Assembly (NCBI RefSeq): GCF_023208015.1
Contig: NZ_CP051627.1
Location: forward strand, 310,001-374,000
Direction of reading: 5' to 3'
Origin: Thermobifida alba
GTDB lineage: Bacteria > Actinomycetota > Actinomycetes > Streptosporangiales > Streptosporangiaceae
DNA: 64,000 nt
Shown here one piece after another: positions 54,403 to 63,931 of this stretch (positions are counted from its first letter, which is position 1; every line of letters starts with the position of its first letter). A program made the translations under genes and the position numbers. The notes below the pieces were generated by a model that had not been told where the DNA came from, searched no databases, and was given only the letters and a program-made list of their open reading frames with translations.

Positions 54403-55782
54403 GCCGCCGGCCGCGGCCGAGTCGGGGTGGCGGGCGCGGCGCCGCGATCCGCGGGCCGCGCCCACCCGCCGTGCCCCGCCGGTCCCGGGCACGGCGGGCG
54501 CCCCGGGCCCGGCCGGGCCCGGGGCGGGCCCAGCGCCCGTCGGTGACCCGCTTGCCCCCGTCGGCGTCCTTGGTGATGGTGAACGCGTCCACCAGGGTTC
54601 CGTCCAGGGTGCGCGACTCGTAGCTCAGCTCACCGCCGTCCACCTCGACGACCTGGTAGGTCTGGGTGTTGCCGACCTGGACGCGGGCCTCGGCCCCGTT
54701 GGCGGTCCAGTTGCGGTCGGACACGTCGTCCATCGTCGGCCCGGTCACCGACACCACGTGGACCGGTCCGGTCTGCACGGCCGGGTCGGCGGTGCGGTCG
54801 GCGACCGGGGTGCCGCGGCCGTAGGAGTGGCCGTGGCCCTGGAGCACCAGGTCGACGTCGTACTCCTCCAGGATGTCCAGCCACTCCGAGCGCAGCGGCC
54901 CGTTGTCGCGGCCGGGGGAGTTGGCGAACACCGGGTGGTGGAAGGTGACCACCGTCCACCGGTTGGGGTTGTCGGACAGCACCCGCTCCAGCCAGTGCCC
55001 CTGGTCCTCCAGCCAGTCGGTGGTGTCGGACCGGGGCGCGTTGCGGTGGTTGCTGTTCAGCACCACGAAGCGCACGCCCTGGTAGTCGGTGTGGTCGACG
55101 GTGTCGTCGAGGCCGTCGTCACCGGGGCCGTTGCCCGCGCCGGGGAACGGCCGGTTCCAGAAGCTCGACAGGTTCCAGCCGCTGTACTCGTGGTTGCCGG
55201 GGGCCGTGATGTGGTTCATCGAGGAGGACACGGCTCCGACGGCGTCGTACCACTCGGCCCGTTCGGAGTCGGAGTTGGCGTTGTCGACCAGGTCGCCCGC
55301 GTGCACGGTGAGTTCGGCGTGGGGCGCGGCGGCGTAGGCGGCCCGGATGGTGGGGGCGGCGCCCGCCGTGATGTTGTTCTGCACGTCGCCCAGGTAGAGG
55401 AAGGCGAACGGCTCGGCGGTGGCCGAGGCGGTGGTGAACGTGGACCAGTCGCTCCAGGAGGCTCCGTCGCCGACCCGGTAGCGGTAGGCCGTGCCGGGCG
55501 TCAGACCGGTGAGGGTGGCGGCGTGGTAGCGGCCGTTGCCGCGGTGCCGGTGCCGCGGCCCTGGACGGTGGTGGTGGCTCCGCCGGAGGCGGGGCCGTAC
55601 TCCACCCGGGCGGTGGTGACGCCGGTGGCGGTGGGGGAGAGGGCGATGCGCTCGGCGAAGCCGGCGGCGGCCGCGGCGGTCGCGGTCGCGGTGGCGGCTC
55701 CCGCGCCGAGGGCGGCGGAACCGAGGAGGGAGAGGAGACCGGCACGGACGGCGAGGCGAGAGCGGAGGGAAGGGGACGACAT
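54389..55782 (-). pseudogene. Secreted metallophosphoesterase (purple acid phosphatase-like), frameshifted
   Basis: Reading from 55782, a signal peptide (RAGLLSLLGSAALGAGAATA) and half of a fibronectin-like domain end in a frameshift near 55535-55550. Adding one base in the GC-rich run restores GRYHAATLTGLTPGTAYRYR and the rest. The phosphatase domain downstream is intact: GDLVDNANSD, PGNHEY, TFHHPVFANS and LQGHGHSYGR. The C-terminus runs about 50 Arg/Gly/Pro-rich residues past the domain and overlaps the fno stop by 14 bases, so a second slip near 54540 is possible. It could be a real mutation or an assembly error. Confidence 0.75.
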
Positions 55783-55809
55783 CGGCGACTCCCGTCGGGA
55801 CGGAGGCGG

Positions 55810-55839
55810 ACCGTCCGGACGCTCAGGTGTCCGGACGGT
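55810..55839. terminator. 11-bp hairpin upstream of the phosphoesterase gene
   Basis: ACCGTCCGGAC (55810-55820) and GTCCGGACGGT (55829-55839) pair perfectly around an eight-base loop. It lies between the upstream LLM gene and the phosphoesterase start, consistent with termination after the former. Confidence 0.55.
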
Positions 55840-55934
55840 TTCGTTCTGTGACGGAAGTCAGCTTCGGCAGGCGACGCCCCGGTGAGTGCTCTCCGACCGT
55901 TGTGCCGCCTGTGCCGTGCCGTCGGGAGAACGGC

Positions 55935-56972
55935 TCACACCCAGCTTCTGACCTTCTCGATCAGCGCGACCGGGTCGTCGGCGAAGGGGGTCAGGTTGAG
56001 GTGGGTGACCCCGGCCTCGCGGAAGGCCTCGATGCGTTCGCGGACGTAGGACTCGGGGCCGACCAGGTTGGTCAGCTCCACCATCTCCTCGGGCACCGCG
56101 GCGGCGGCCTCCTCCTTCTTCCCGGACAGGTAGAGGTCCTGGATCTTCTCGGCGGCCTCCTCGTAGCCGTAGCGCCGGGCCACCGAGTTGTAGAAGTTCT
56201 TGCCCCTGGCGCCCATGCCGCCGACGTACAGCGCGATCATGGGGCGGGCGAAGTCCAGCAGCCGCTTGGTCTCCTCGCCCTCGCCGATCGCGATCATGCC
56301 GCCCGCCGCGATCTGGAGTTCGCCCAGTTCGGGGGAGCGCTTGGCGCGGCCCGCGGCGAGCGCGCCGCCCCAGACGTCGGCGGCCTTCTCCGGGATGAAC
56401 AGGTGGGGCAGCCAGCCGTCGGCGACCTCGGCGGTCATCTCGACGTTCTTGGCCCCCAGGGAGGCCACGAAGACCGGGATGCGGTCGCGCACCGGGTGGT
56501 TGATGATCTTGAGCGGCTTGCCCAGGCCGGTGCCCTCCCCCGGGGGCAGCGGCAGGGAGAAGACCGACCCCTCGTGGGTGAGCGGGCCCCGGCGCGCCCA
56601 CACCTTGCGGCAGATCTCGATGACCTCCCTGGTGCGGGCGAGCGGCTTGGTGTAGGGCACGCCGTGCCAGCCCTCGATGACCTGCGGGCCGCTGGCGCCC
56701 AGACCGAGGACGGCGCGGCCGCCGGAGAGGTAGTCCAGGCCCGCGGCGGTCTGCGCGATCAGGGTGGGGGTGCGGGAGTACAGCGGCAGGATCGCCGAGC
56801 CGATCTGCACCCGTTCGGTGCGGGCGGCGAGGTAGCCCATCAGGGAGACGGCGTCGAAGCCGTAGAGTTCGGCCACCCACACGGTGTCCAGGCCGACCTT
56901 CTCCAGTTCGACCACCAGGTCGACGGTCTTCTTGATGTCCCCCGAGTAGTTCAACGGCATGGAGATCTGCAT
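55935..56972 (-). CDS. Luciferase-like (LLM) F420-dependent oxidoreductase
   Basis: The 345-residue TIM-barrel enzyme begins MQISMPLNYSGDIKKTVDLV, with TVWVAELYGFDAVSLMGYLA, then ILPLYSRTPTLIAQTAAGLD, YLSGGRAVLGLGASGPQVIE and GWLPHLFIPEKA. This matches the large actinobacterial LLM F420 family (TIGR03559/3564-like) that acts on unknown, often lipid-like substrates. Fno lies 1.5 kb downstream and could supply F420H2. A palindrome (57015-57028) lies 43 bases upstream of ATG 56972. It is transcribed towards the phosphoesterase. Confidence 0.85.
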   Translation of the reverse strand: MQISMPLNYSGDIKKTVDLVVELEKVGLDTVWVAELYGFDAVSLMGYLAARTERVQIGSAILPLYSRTPTLIAQTAAGLDYLSGGRAVLGLGASGPQVIEGWHGVPYTKPLARTREVIEICRKVWARRGPLTHEGSVFSLPLPPGEGTGLGKPLKIINHPVRDRIPVFVASLGAKNVEMTAEVADGWLPHLFIPEKAADVWGGALAAGRAKRSPELGELQIAAGGMIAIGEGEETKRLLDFARPMIALYVGGMGARGKNFYNSVARRYGYEEAAEKIQDLYLSGKKEEAAAAVPEEMVELTNLVGPESYVRERIEAFREAGVTHLNLTPFADDPVALIEKVRSWV

Positions 56973-57014
56973 GGGAAAGCCTCCGCGGTCCGGTGCGCCA
57001 GAATCCCGACCATG

Positions 57015-57028
57015 CTACTACCGAGTAG
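57015..57028. promoter_or_regulatory. Palindrome CTACT-4-AGTAG before the LLM gene
   Basis: CTACTACCGAGTAG forms a 5-4-5 inverted repeat. On the minus strand it overlaps TAGCAT, a possible -10 hexamer. A closely similar palindrome lies before the small membrane gene at 61897, suggesting one shared regulator. Confidence 0.5.
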
Positions 57029-57108
57029 TTTTCTGGTCGGGGAATGGGAAGCCCCCGGGGCGGCCGGAAACCGCCGCGGGGGCCGTGCGCTCGGGGGCCG
57101 ACGCGGAC

Positions 57109-57951
57109 TCAGGCGTAGGAGTGCTGCTCGTCCGGGAACGCCCCGGACACCACCTCGTCGGCGAAGCTCGTCGCGGCGTCCCGCAGCTCGGCGGCGAGGT
57201 TGGCGTAGGGCTTGACGAACTTGGCCACCTTCGGCGACAGCCCGGCCATGTCCTGCCACACCAGCACCTGCGCGTCGGTGTCCGGACCCGCGCCGATCCC
57301 GATGGTCGGAATGGTCAGCTGCCGGGTGATCTCCGCGCCCAGCCGGGCCGGGACGCACTCCAGGACCACCGAGAAGGCGCCTGCCCGCTCCAGTTCCTTG
57401 GCGTCGGACAGCAGGGCCTCGGCCGCCTCGTGGCCGCGCCCCTGCACGCGGTAGCCGCCCAGGGTGTTGACCGACTGCGGGGTCAGCCCGATGTGGCCCA
57501 TCACCGGCACGCCGGCCGCGACCAGCGCCTCCACCTGGGGGGTGACCCGGTGGCCGCCCTCCAGCTTGACGGCCTGGGCCCCGCCCTCCTTCATCAGGCG
57601 GGCGGCCGAGGCCAGCGCCTGCTCGGGACCGGCCTGGTAGGAGCCGAAGGGCAGGTCGGCCACGACCAGCGCCCGCTTGGCCGCCCGCGCCACCGCGGCG
57701 GTCAGCGGCACCAGGTCGTCGACGGTGACCGGGATGGTGGAGTCGTGGCCGAAGACGACCATGGCGGCGGAGTCGCCCACCAGCAGTACCGGGATGCCCG
57801 CCTCGTCGAAGATCCGCGCCGTCAGCGCGTCGTAGGCGGTGAGCATCGGCCAGCGTTCGCCGCGCTGCTTGGCCGAGGCCAGGTCGTGGACGGTGACACG
57901 GCGGTTCGAGGCGCCACCGTACAGGGCGGGAGCGGGGGTGTTCGGATTCAT
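57109..57951 (-). CDS. panB: 3-methyl-2-oxobutanoate hydroxymethyltransferase
   Basis: The 280-residue enzyme adds the hydroxymethyl group of methylene-tetrahydrofolate to ketoisovalerate, the first step of pantothenate synthesis. Signatures are [40 protein letters not shown] (metal Asp), [36 protein letters not shown] with conserved His, and [19 protein letters not shown] with catalytic Glu-region residues. Length is typical. ATG at 57951. Other pan genes are not adjacent. Confidence 0.95.
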   Translation of the reverse strand: MNPNTPAPALYGGASNRRVTVHDLASAKQRGERWPMLTAYDALTARIFDEAGIPVLLVGDSAAMVVFGHDSTIPVTVDDLVPLTAAVARAAKRALVVADLPFGSYQAGPEQALASAARLMKEGGAQAVKLEGGHRVTPQVEALVAAGVPVMGHIGLTPQSVNTLGGYRVQGRGHEAAEALLSDAKELERAGAFSVVLECVPARLGAEITRQLTIPTIGIGAGPDTDAQVLVWQDMAGLSPKVAKFVKPYANLAAELRDAATSFADEVVSGAFPDEQHSYA

Positions 57952-58175
57952 CTGTGCGTTTCCTCCGTTGTCTCGAAGCGCCGTGGAGGCGTCCCCGGAC
58001 GTTGTCGGTCGCGGTCGGCGCGGGCGCGCCGGACGGTCTCATCATGGCACGCATGATTTGTGTTGTTCCACCGAATGAAACCGATTTGCCGCCCGGTTTC
58101 GTCCCGCTCCCGGGGAAGGGACACCGCGGGGGCGCCCACCGGGCCGCCCCGGCGTGCGCCCCCGCGGCGGGAACG

Positions 58176-59537
58176 TCAGAGCGTCGGCAGGTAGCGCTGC
58201 AGTTCGTAGGGGGTCACCTGGCGGCGGTAGGACTCCCACTCCGCCTTCTTGTTGCGCAGGAAGAAGTCGAACACGTGCTCGCCCAGCGCCTCGGCGACCA
58301 GTTCGCTGCTCTCCATCGCCCGCAGCGCCTCGTCCAGGCTCTGCGGCAGCGGGGTGATGCCCAGCGCCCTGCGCTCGGCGTCGGTGAGCGCCCACACGTC
58401 GTCGGAGGCGCCCGGGGGCAGCTCGTAGCCCTCCTCGATACCCTTCAGCCCCGCGGCCAGGACCACCGCGAAGGCGAGGTAGGGGTTGCACGCCGAGTCC
58501 AGCGAGCGGAACTCGATCCGGGTGGAGTTGCCCTTGCTCGGCTTGTACATCGGCACCCGCACCAGCGCGGAGCGGTTGTTGTGCCCCCAGCAGACGTACG
58601 CGGGCGCCTCGCCGCCCGCCCCCGCCGAGGCAGCGGCGTTGCCCCACAGCCGCTTGTAGGAGTTGACGAACTGGTTGCACACCGCCGTGATCTCGGCGGC
58701 GTGCCGCAGCAGCCCGGCGATGAACCCGCGGCCGATCTTGGACAGCTGGTACTCGGCGCCGGGCTCGTAGAAGGCGTTGCGGTCCCCCTCGAACAGCGAC
58801 ATGTGGGTGTGCATGCCGGAACCGGGGAACTCGGTGAACGGCTTGGGCATGAAGGTGGCGTAGATGCCCTGCTCCAGGGCCACCTCCTTCATCACCAGCC
58901 GGAAGGTCATGATGTTGTCGGCGGTGGTCAGCGCGTCGGCGTAGCGCAGGTCGATCTCCTGCTGGCCGGGCCCGCCCTCGTGGTGGCTGAACTCCACCGA
59001 GATGCCCATGTCCTCCAGCATCATGATGGCGCTGCGGCGGAAGTCGTGCGCGCTGTTGTGCGGCGTGTGGTCGAAGTAGCCGCCGTCGTCGTTGGGCTCG
59101 GGGAGCTCGCCGAACCCCGGCTTCTTCTTCAGCAGGTAGAACTCGATCTCGGGGTGCGTGTAGAAGGTGAAGCCCAGGTCGGAGGCCTTGCTCAGCTGCC
59201 GTTTGAGCACGTTGCGCGGGTCGGCGTAGCTCGGCGACCCGTCGGGCATCAGGATGTCGCAGTACATGCGCGCGGTCCCGTGCGGCTCGTTGCGCCACGG
59301 CAGCACCTGGAACGTGGTCGGGTCGGGCAGGGCGAGCATGTCCGACTCGTACACCCGGGCGAACCCCTCGATCGCCGAGCCGTCGAAGCCGATCCCCTCG
59401 ACGAAGGCGGCCTCCAGCTCGGCGGGGGCCACCGCGACCGACTTGAGGTAACCGAGCACGTCGGTGAACCACAGTCGCACGAAGCGGATATCGCGCTCCT
59501 CAAGGGTGCGGAGCACGAATTCCTGCTGTCGGTTCAC
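58176..59537 (-). CDS. glnA2: Glutamine synthetase, type I (GlnA2-like)
   Basis: The 453-residue ATP-dependent ligase contains GYLKSVAVAPAELEAAFVEG, the Mg/Glu-site EIEFYLLKKKPGF, GPGQQEIDLRYADAL, PKPFTEFPGSGMHTHMSLFE (ATP/ammonia region) and KPSKGNSTRIEFRSLDSACN. The shorter chain and wording match actinobacterial GlnA2 (also called GSI-alpha) rather than the main GlnA of about 470 residues. It may use glutamate or gamma-glutamyl acceptors. The upstream extension of the frame is rejected: GTG at 59537 has GAGGAAGG just before. It is divergent from nadE. Confidence 0.9.
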   Translation of the reverse strand: MNRQQEFVLRTLEERDIRFVRLWFTDVLGYLKSVAVAPAELEAAFVEGIGFDGSAIEGFARVYESDMLALPDPTTFQVLPWRNEPHGTARMYCDILMPDGSPSYADPRNVLKRQLSKASDLGFTFYTHPEIEFYLLKKKPGFGELPEPNDDGGYFDHTPHNSAHDFRRSAIMMLEDMGISVEFSHHEGGPGQQEIDLRYADALTTADNIMTFRLVMKEVALEQGIYATFMPKPFTEFPGSGMHTHMSLFEGDRNAFYEPGAEYQLSKIGRGFIAGLLRHAAEITAVCNQFVNSYKRLWGNAAASAGAGGEAPAYVCWGHNNRSALVRVPMYKPSKGNSTRIEFRSLDSACNPYLAFAVVLAAGLKGIEEGYELPPGASDDVWALTDAERRALGITPLPQSLDEALRAMESSELVAEALGEHVFDFFLRNKKAEWESYRRQVTPYELQRYLPTL

Positions 59538-59730
59538 GGTCCACCTTCCTCGTTCGATCTCGTGGGACGTCTCACGCGTTCTTACCAGACTCCCGCTGCC
59601 AGTGTGCCCCGCGAGAGTTACCGCGACGTTAAGCGGAGGCTCCCCGTCCCCTACCCCGAGTGCGGGAGGGAACACCGGCCGGCCGGGGGTGTGCGGCGGC
59701 GCGGGGGCGCCGGGCGTTAGGCTCGGTGCC

Positions 59731-61485
59731 GTGGCACAACTGCGACTGGCTATGGCCCAGGTCAACCCCACCGTGGGAGACCTGGGGGGAAACTGCGACA
59801 TCGTCTGCGAGCAGGCGCGCCGGGCGGCCGAGGCGGGGGCGCACCTGGTGGTGTTCCCCGAGATGGTGCTCACCGGCTACCCGGTGGAGGACCTCGCCCT
59901 GCGCAGGACCTTCGTCGACGCCTCCATCGAGGCCGTGCACGCCCTGGCCGAGCGGCTCGCCGCGGAGGGGCTGGGAGAGCTCCCCGTCGTCGTCGGCCAC
60001 CTGAGCCGCCGCCGGGGGAGTGCCGCCACCGCGCTGGGCCAGCCGGTCGGGTCCCCGCAGAACGCGGTGGCGCTGCTGCACCGGGGACGCCCGGTCTTCA
60101 CCTCCGCCAAGCACCACCTGCCCAACTACGGGGTGTTCGACGAGTTCCGCTACTTCGTGCCCGGCAACGTGCTGCCGGTGGTGCGGCTGCACGGCGTCGA
60201 CACGGCCTTCGTCGTCTGCGAGGACCTGTGGCAGGACGGCGGCCCCGTCGCCGCCGTGCACGAGTCCGGGGCCTCCCTGCTGGTCGTGCTGAACGGTTCG
60301 CCGTACGAGCGGGACAAGGGCGACGCGCGGCTGGAGCTGTGCGCCCGCCGGGCCCGCGAGGCCGGGGCGGCCCTGGCCTACGTCAACATGGTCGGCGGCC
60401 AGGACGAACTCGTCTTCGACGGCGACTCCCTCGTCGTCGACGCCGCCGGGAACCTCCTCGCCCGCGCCCCCCGGTTCGAGGAGGCGCTGCTGGTGGTGGA
60501 CCTGGAGCTGCCGGAGGCGGTGGGGCCGGGCCTGTGGGGGGCGGCCGCGGAGGCCGACGGCGTCACCATCGAGCGGCACCTGCTGTCCGAGCAGCCGGTG
60601 CGGCCCTACGAGCCGCTGCCCGCCCCGGTGGCCCCGCGCACGGACGACATCGGCGAGGTGTACGCGGCCCTGGTGCTGGCCACCCGCGACTACGTGCGCA
60701 AGAACCGGTTCGCCTCGGTGATCCTGGGCCTGTCCGGCGGCATCGACTCAGCGCTGGTCGCCACCATCGCCGTCGACGCGCTCGGCCCCGAACGGGTCCA
60801 CGGCGTGCTCATGCCGAGCCGCTACTCCAGCGACCACTCGGTCTCCGACGCCGAGGAGCTGGTGCGCCGCCAGGGCCTCAACGCGCGCACCATCCCGGTG
60901 GGGCCGATGGTGGAGGCCTTCGAGAACGCGGTGGAGGTCGACGGCCTGGCCGCGGAGAACCTGCAGGCCCGGGTGCGCGGACAGCTGCTGATGACGCTGT
61001 CCAACCAGGAGGGCCACCTGGTGCTGACCACCGGGAACAAGAGCGAGCTGGCGGCCGGCTACTCCACCCTCTACGGGGACTCCGCGGGCGGCTTCGCGCC
61101 GATCAAGGACGTCTGGAAGACCCTGGTGTGGGAGCTGGCGCGGTGGCGCAACGCCGAGGCCGCGCGGCTGGGGCGGACCCCGCCGATCCCGGAGAACTCC
61201 ATCACCAAGCCGCCCAGCGCCGAACTGCGGCCCGGGCAGCTGGACACCGACTCCCTGCCGGACTACGGGATCCTGGACGCGCTGCTGGACGACTACGTGG
61301 GCACCGACCTGGGCCGGGAGGAACTGGTCTCCGCGGGACACGACCCCGCGCTGGTGGACCGGGTCATCCGCATGGTCGACCGGGCCGAGTACAAGCGCCG
61401 CCAGTACCCGCCGGGGCCCAAGATCAGCGGGCGCAACTTCGGCCGGGACCGGCGGCTGCCGATCACCAACCGGTGGACGGCCTGA
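59731..61485 (+). CDS. nadE: Glutamine-dependent NAD+ synthetase
   Basis: The 584-residue two-domain enzyme has an N-terminal nitrilase-like glutaminase (catalytic Glu in FPEMVLTGYPVED, Lys in SAKHHLPNYGVFDEF, Cys in FVVCEDLWQDGG). The C-terminal synthetase has PP-loop LGLSGGIDSALVATIAVDAL, and later TTGNKSELAAGYSTLYGDSA and NSITKPPSAELRPGQLDTDS. It amidates nicotinic acid adenine dinucleotide with Gln as ammonia donor. GTG at 59731 is chosen because the conserved nitrilase domain starts there. A convergent hairpin follows. Confidence 0.95.
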   Translation: MAQLRLAMAQVNPTVGDLGGNCDIVCEQARRAAEAGAHLVVFPEMVLTGYPVEDLALRRTFVDASIEAVHALAERLAAEGLGELPVVVGHLSRRRGSAATALGQPVGSPQNAVALLHRGRPVFTSAKHHLPNYGVFDEFRYFVPGNVLPVVRLHGVDTAFVVCEDLWQDGGPVAAVHESGASLLVVLNGSPYERDKGDARLELCARRAREAGAALAYVNMVGGQDELVFDGDSLVVDAAGNLLARAPRFEEALLVVDLELPEAVGPGLWGAAAEADGVTIERHLLSEQPVRPYEPLPAPVAPRTDDIGEVYAALVLATRDYVRKNRFASVILGLSGGIDSALVATIAVDALGPERVHGVLMPSRYSSDHSVSDAEELVRRQGLNARTIPVGPMVEAFENAVEVDGLAAENLQARVRGQLLMTLSNQEGHLVLTTGNKSELAAGYSTLYGDSAGGFAPIKDVWKTLVWELARWRNAEAARLGRTPPIPENSITKPPSAELRPGQLDTDSLPDYGILDALLDDYVGTDLGREELVSAGHDPALVDRVIRMVDRAEYKRRQYPPGPKISGRNFGRDRRLPITNRWTA

Positions 61486-61497
61486 CCCGGGAGCGGT

Positions 61498-61523
61498 GAC
61501 GGCGGCGGACGCCCGCCGCCGTC
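61498..61523. terminator. Hairpin between convergent nadE and the small membrane gene
   Basis: GACGGCGGCGG (61498-61508) and CCGCCGCCGTC (61513-61523) pair perfectly around ACGC, after the nadE stop and 22 bases from the end of the convergent gene. No T-run. Confidence 0.6.
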
Positions 61524-61545
61524 GCGGTCGTCTTCGGCGGGGGGA

Positions 61546-61884
61546 CTACCAGAACACGGCGACGCCGATGTTGAGCAGGGTCAGCAGACCGGCGGTCAGC
61601 GCCAGCTTCGGGGAGGACTTGCGGGCGTTGAGGACGGCGACCACGATCACGGCGAGGTTGACCGCCAGCTTGACGCCGATCTTGGCGTGGTCGACGGCGC
61701 CGAGGTCGCCCATCTCGCGGAGGCCCACCAGCAGCACGCCGATGACCAGCTGGGTCAGGGCACTGTGCAGGAGCACCTTGGGGGCCTTGGCGTAGCCGCC
61801 GATCTGCTGCATCAGCCATCCGGCGACGATTCCGGAGAGGGTCACGAAGTGGAGGAAGACAAGCGCGGAGTAGGCGATTTCCAT
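61546..61884 (-). CDS. Four-helix small membrane protein
   Basis: The 112-residue protein begins MEIAYSALVFLHFVTLSGIV and has four predicted helices, with Gly/Ser residues in them and a basic loop LNARKSSPKLA near the end. It resembles short actinobacterial membrane proteins (DUF2269-like or cytochrome-b-like). A His in the first helix and GIVAGWLMQQIGG are the only polar marks; heme binding is only a guess. ATG at 61884 with GGGG three bases upstream. A palindrome covers the probable promoter. Confidence 0.65.
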   Translation of the reverse strand: MEIAYSALVFLHFVTLSGIVAGWLMQQIGGYAKAPKVLLHSALTQLVIGVLLVGLREMGDLGAVDHAKIGVKLAVNLAVIVVAVLNARKSSPKLALTAGLLTLLNIGVAVFW

Positions 61885-61896
61885 ACCCCGCACACT

Positions 61897-61911
61897 ACTA
61901 CGTCCCGTAGT
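61897..61911. promoter_or_regulatory. Palindrome ACTACG-3-CGTAGT before the small membrane gene
   Basis: ACTACGTCCCGTAGT is a 6-3-6 inverted repeat 13 bases from the start codon. On the minus strand it overlaps the possible -10 TAGTGT. It is similar in sequence and placement to the palindrome at 57015. Confidence 0.5.
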
Positions 61912-62076
61912 TGTCGTTTTCCGGCGGTGCCGTGACGGCGCCGCCCCGGGAGGAGAGTCGGGGCGGCGCCGCGGGGACGGGGCGTGGGGCGGACGGGGGG
62001 TCAGGAGGGGGACCGTCCGCCGATGCCCCCGGTGGACCGGTGGATCACCTCCTCGGAGGCAGGGCGGGGACGGGGG

Positions 62077-63897
62077 TCACCGCCAGGAGCCGGTGAAGGT
62101 CCGGGCGCAGCCGCCGCCGTCGTCGGCCGTGGCGGACCGGTTGCCCCCGTTCTCCCACTCCACGGTGCCGTCGGGGTCGACCTTGACGTACTTGTACTCG
62201 AACCGGGCCCCCTCGGGCAGGGCGGCCTGCCCCGTCCAGACGGGGTAGGCGGCGGCGTCGGTGTGCAGCCGCAGCCCGTCGGCGGGGTTCCAGGACCCCA
62301 GTTCGGGGAGGGAGCCCACCACCCGGACCTCCTGGCCGTACCAGGTGGTGACGGTGGCGTCGAACCGGGAGGCGACGGCGGGGCAGTCGCCGTCGCCGGG
62401 GGGCGGCCCGGCGCCGCAGCCGGCCGGGTCGGCGCACTCGCCCACCGCCCCGACGTGCAGCGCGACCGCGCCGTCGGCGGCGACGGTGGCGGTGAACGTC
62501 CCCCCGGACACCTCGTAGCTGGGCCCGTCGCACACGCCGTCGACGAAGGTGCCGTTGGCCACGTCGCAGTAGGTGCCGTCGGGCAGGCCGGTGGTGAAGG
62601 TGCGCGTCCAGGCGCTGTCCGTGGCGTTGAACGCGGCGTACCCGGCGGAGCCGCGCGCGAACGCCAGCCGGCCGGCGCCGTCGGTGACGGCCGAGCCGAT
62701 CCCGTGGCCGTCCACCGCGTTGTGGAAGGAGACCATGCCCGCGACCGCGCGGTGCTCGCACACCCAGCGGGCCGCCGAGCAGTCGGTGGGGTCGGTGGTG
62801 CCGTCGGCGCTCATGGGCGGCCCGGTCCGGTCGTCCCCGGACCAGGTGTAGCTGGACATCACCTTGGGGGTGCCGTAGGGGTGGGCCAGCATGAACTTCT
62901 GCGCCAGGTCGTAGCGGGCCCCGTCGGTGTGGGTGAGGATCGGGTCGTTGCGCTGGGTGTCGTGGTTGGCCACGAACACCACGGCCTCGGCGCCGGGGGT
63001 CAGGCCGCCGCCCAGCCCGGTCAGGTGGGAGATGGCGCCGTCGGCGAAGGCGTGGCTGATGTCGCGGTGGTACTGGAACTCGGTGACGTCCCCGATCGGG
63101 GTGTAGGAGCCGGTGCCGATCGTGCCGTCGGCGATGACCTCCTGGAAGACGTACGGCTTGCCGCCGCCCCAGTCGGGGTGGACGTCGTCCAGGCGGGAGA
63201 CGATCGCCTGCAGGTCGGCCTCGGGGATGTGCTTGGCCGCGTCGATGCGGAAGCCCGCCACACCGATGGCGACCAGGTCGTTGAGGTAGTCCGCGATCCG
63301 GTCGCGGACGTAGGGGGAGGAGGTCCTCAGGTCGGCCAGGCCGACCAGTTCGCAGTACTGCACCTCCCACTTGTCGTTCCAGTCGGAGATGTCGCGGCGG
63401 CAGTCGTTGAAGTCCTGGCTCTGGTAGAGGCCCGGGTACTCGTACTTGCCGTAGGCCGACCCCGCGCTGCCGGGGCCGGAGCCGACGGACCCGGTGCCGC
63501 TCATGTGGTTGATGACCGCGTCGACGTAGATCTTGACCCCGGCCTCGCGGCAGGTGTCGACCATGTCGACGAAGTCGGCCCGGGTGCCGCGGCGGGTCTG
63601 GTCGAGCCGGTAGGACACCGGCTGGTAGTCCTGCCACCAGGGGTATCCCTCACCGGGCAGCACCACGTGCTCCTGGGGCGGGGAGACCTGTACCGCGCCG
63701 AAGCCGTGGGGGCCCAGCGTGGTCTCGCACTCCTCGGCGATCGACTGCCACCGCCACTGGAACAGGTGGACGATGACGTCCCGGTCCCCGGAGGGCGCGG
63801 CATGAGCGGGGGAGGCCGCGACGACCGGGGAGACCAGGGACACCGCGACGCCCAGCACGGCCGCGAGCAGCGCGGCCAGGGGTCTGCGTACTCCCAT
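62077..63897 (-). CDS. amy: Secreted alpha-amylase, GH13 with C-terminal starch-binding domain (CBM20)
   Basis: The 606-residue exported endo-amylase degrades starch outside the cell. Its signal peptide (RRPLAALLAAVLGVAVSLVS ending SPAHA) is about 34 residues. The GH13 barrel has the nucleophile Asp in GFRIDAAKHIP, the acid/base Glu in YVFQEVIADG and the third acid in FVANHDTQRND; VDAVINHMSG is region I. A linker rich in Pro/Gly (GPPPGDGDCP) precedes CBM20 (FDATVTTWYGQEVRVVGSLP, then ELGSWNPADGLRLHTD, and EYKYVKVDPDG). It closely resembles the amylase of Thermomonospora curvata/T. fusca. ATG 63897 follows GGAG; TTG at 63909 is a shadow. Confidence 0.96.
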   Translation of the reverse strand: MGVRRPLAALLAAVLGVAVSLVSPVVAASPAHAAPSGDRDVIVHLFQWRWQSIAEECETTLGPHGFGAVQVSPPQEHVVLPGEGYPWWQDYQPVSYRLDQTRRGTRADFVDMVDTCREAGVKIYVDAVINHMSGTGSVGSGPGSAGSAYGKYEYPGLYQSQDFNDCRRDISDWNDKWEVQYCELVGLADLRTSSPYVRDRIADYLNDLVAIGVAGFRIDAAKHIPEADLQAIVSRLDDVHPDWGGGKPYVFQEVIADGTIGTGSYTPIGDVTEFQYHRDISHAFADGAISHLTGLGGGLTPGAEAVVFVANHDTQRNDPILTHTDGARYDLAQKFMLAHPYGTPKVMSSYTWSGDDRTGPPMSADGTTDPTDCSAARWVCEHRAVAGMVSFHNAVDGHGIGSAVTDGAGRLAFARGSAGYAAFNATDSAWTRTFTTGLPDGTYCDVANGTFVDGVCDGPSYEVSGGTFTATVAADGAVALHVGAVGECADPAGCGAGPPPGDGDCPAVASRFDATVTTWYGQEVRVVGSLPELGSWNPADGLRLHTDAAAYPVWTGQAALPEGARFEYKYVKVDPDGTVEWENGGNRSATADDGGGCARTFTGSWR

Positions 63898-63931
63898 CGG
63901 GTACTCCAATGCGGATCGGGGGGTTCAGACA

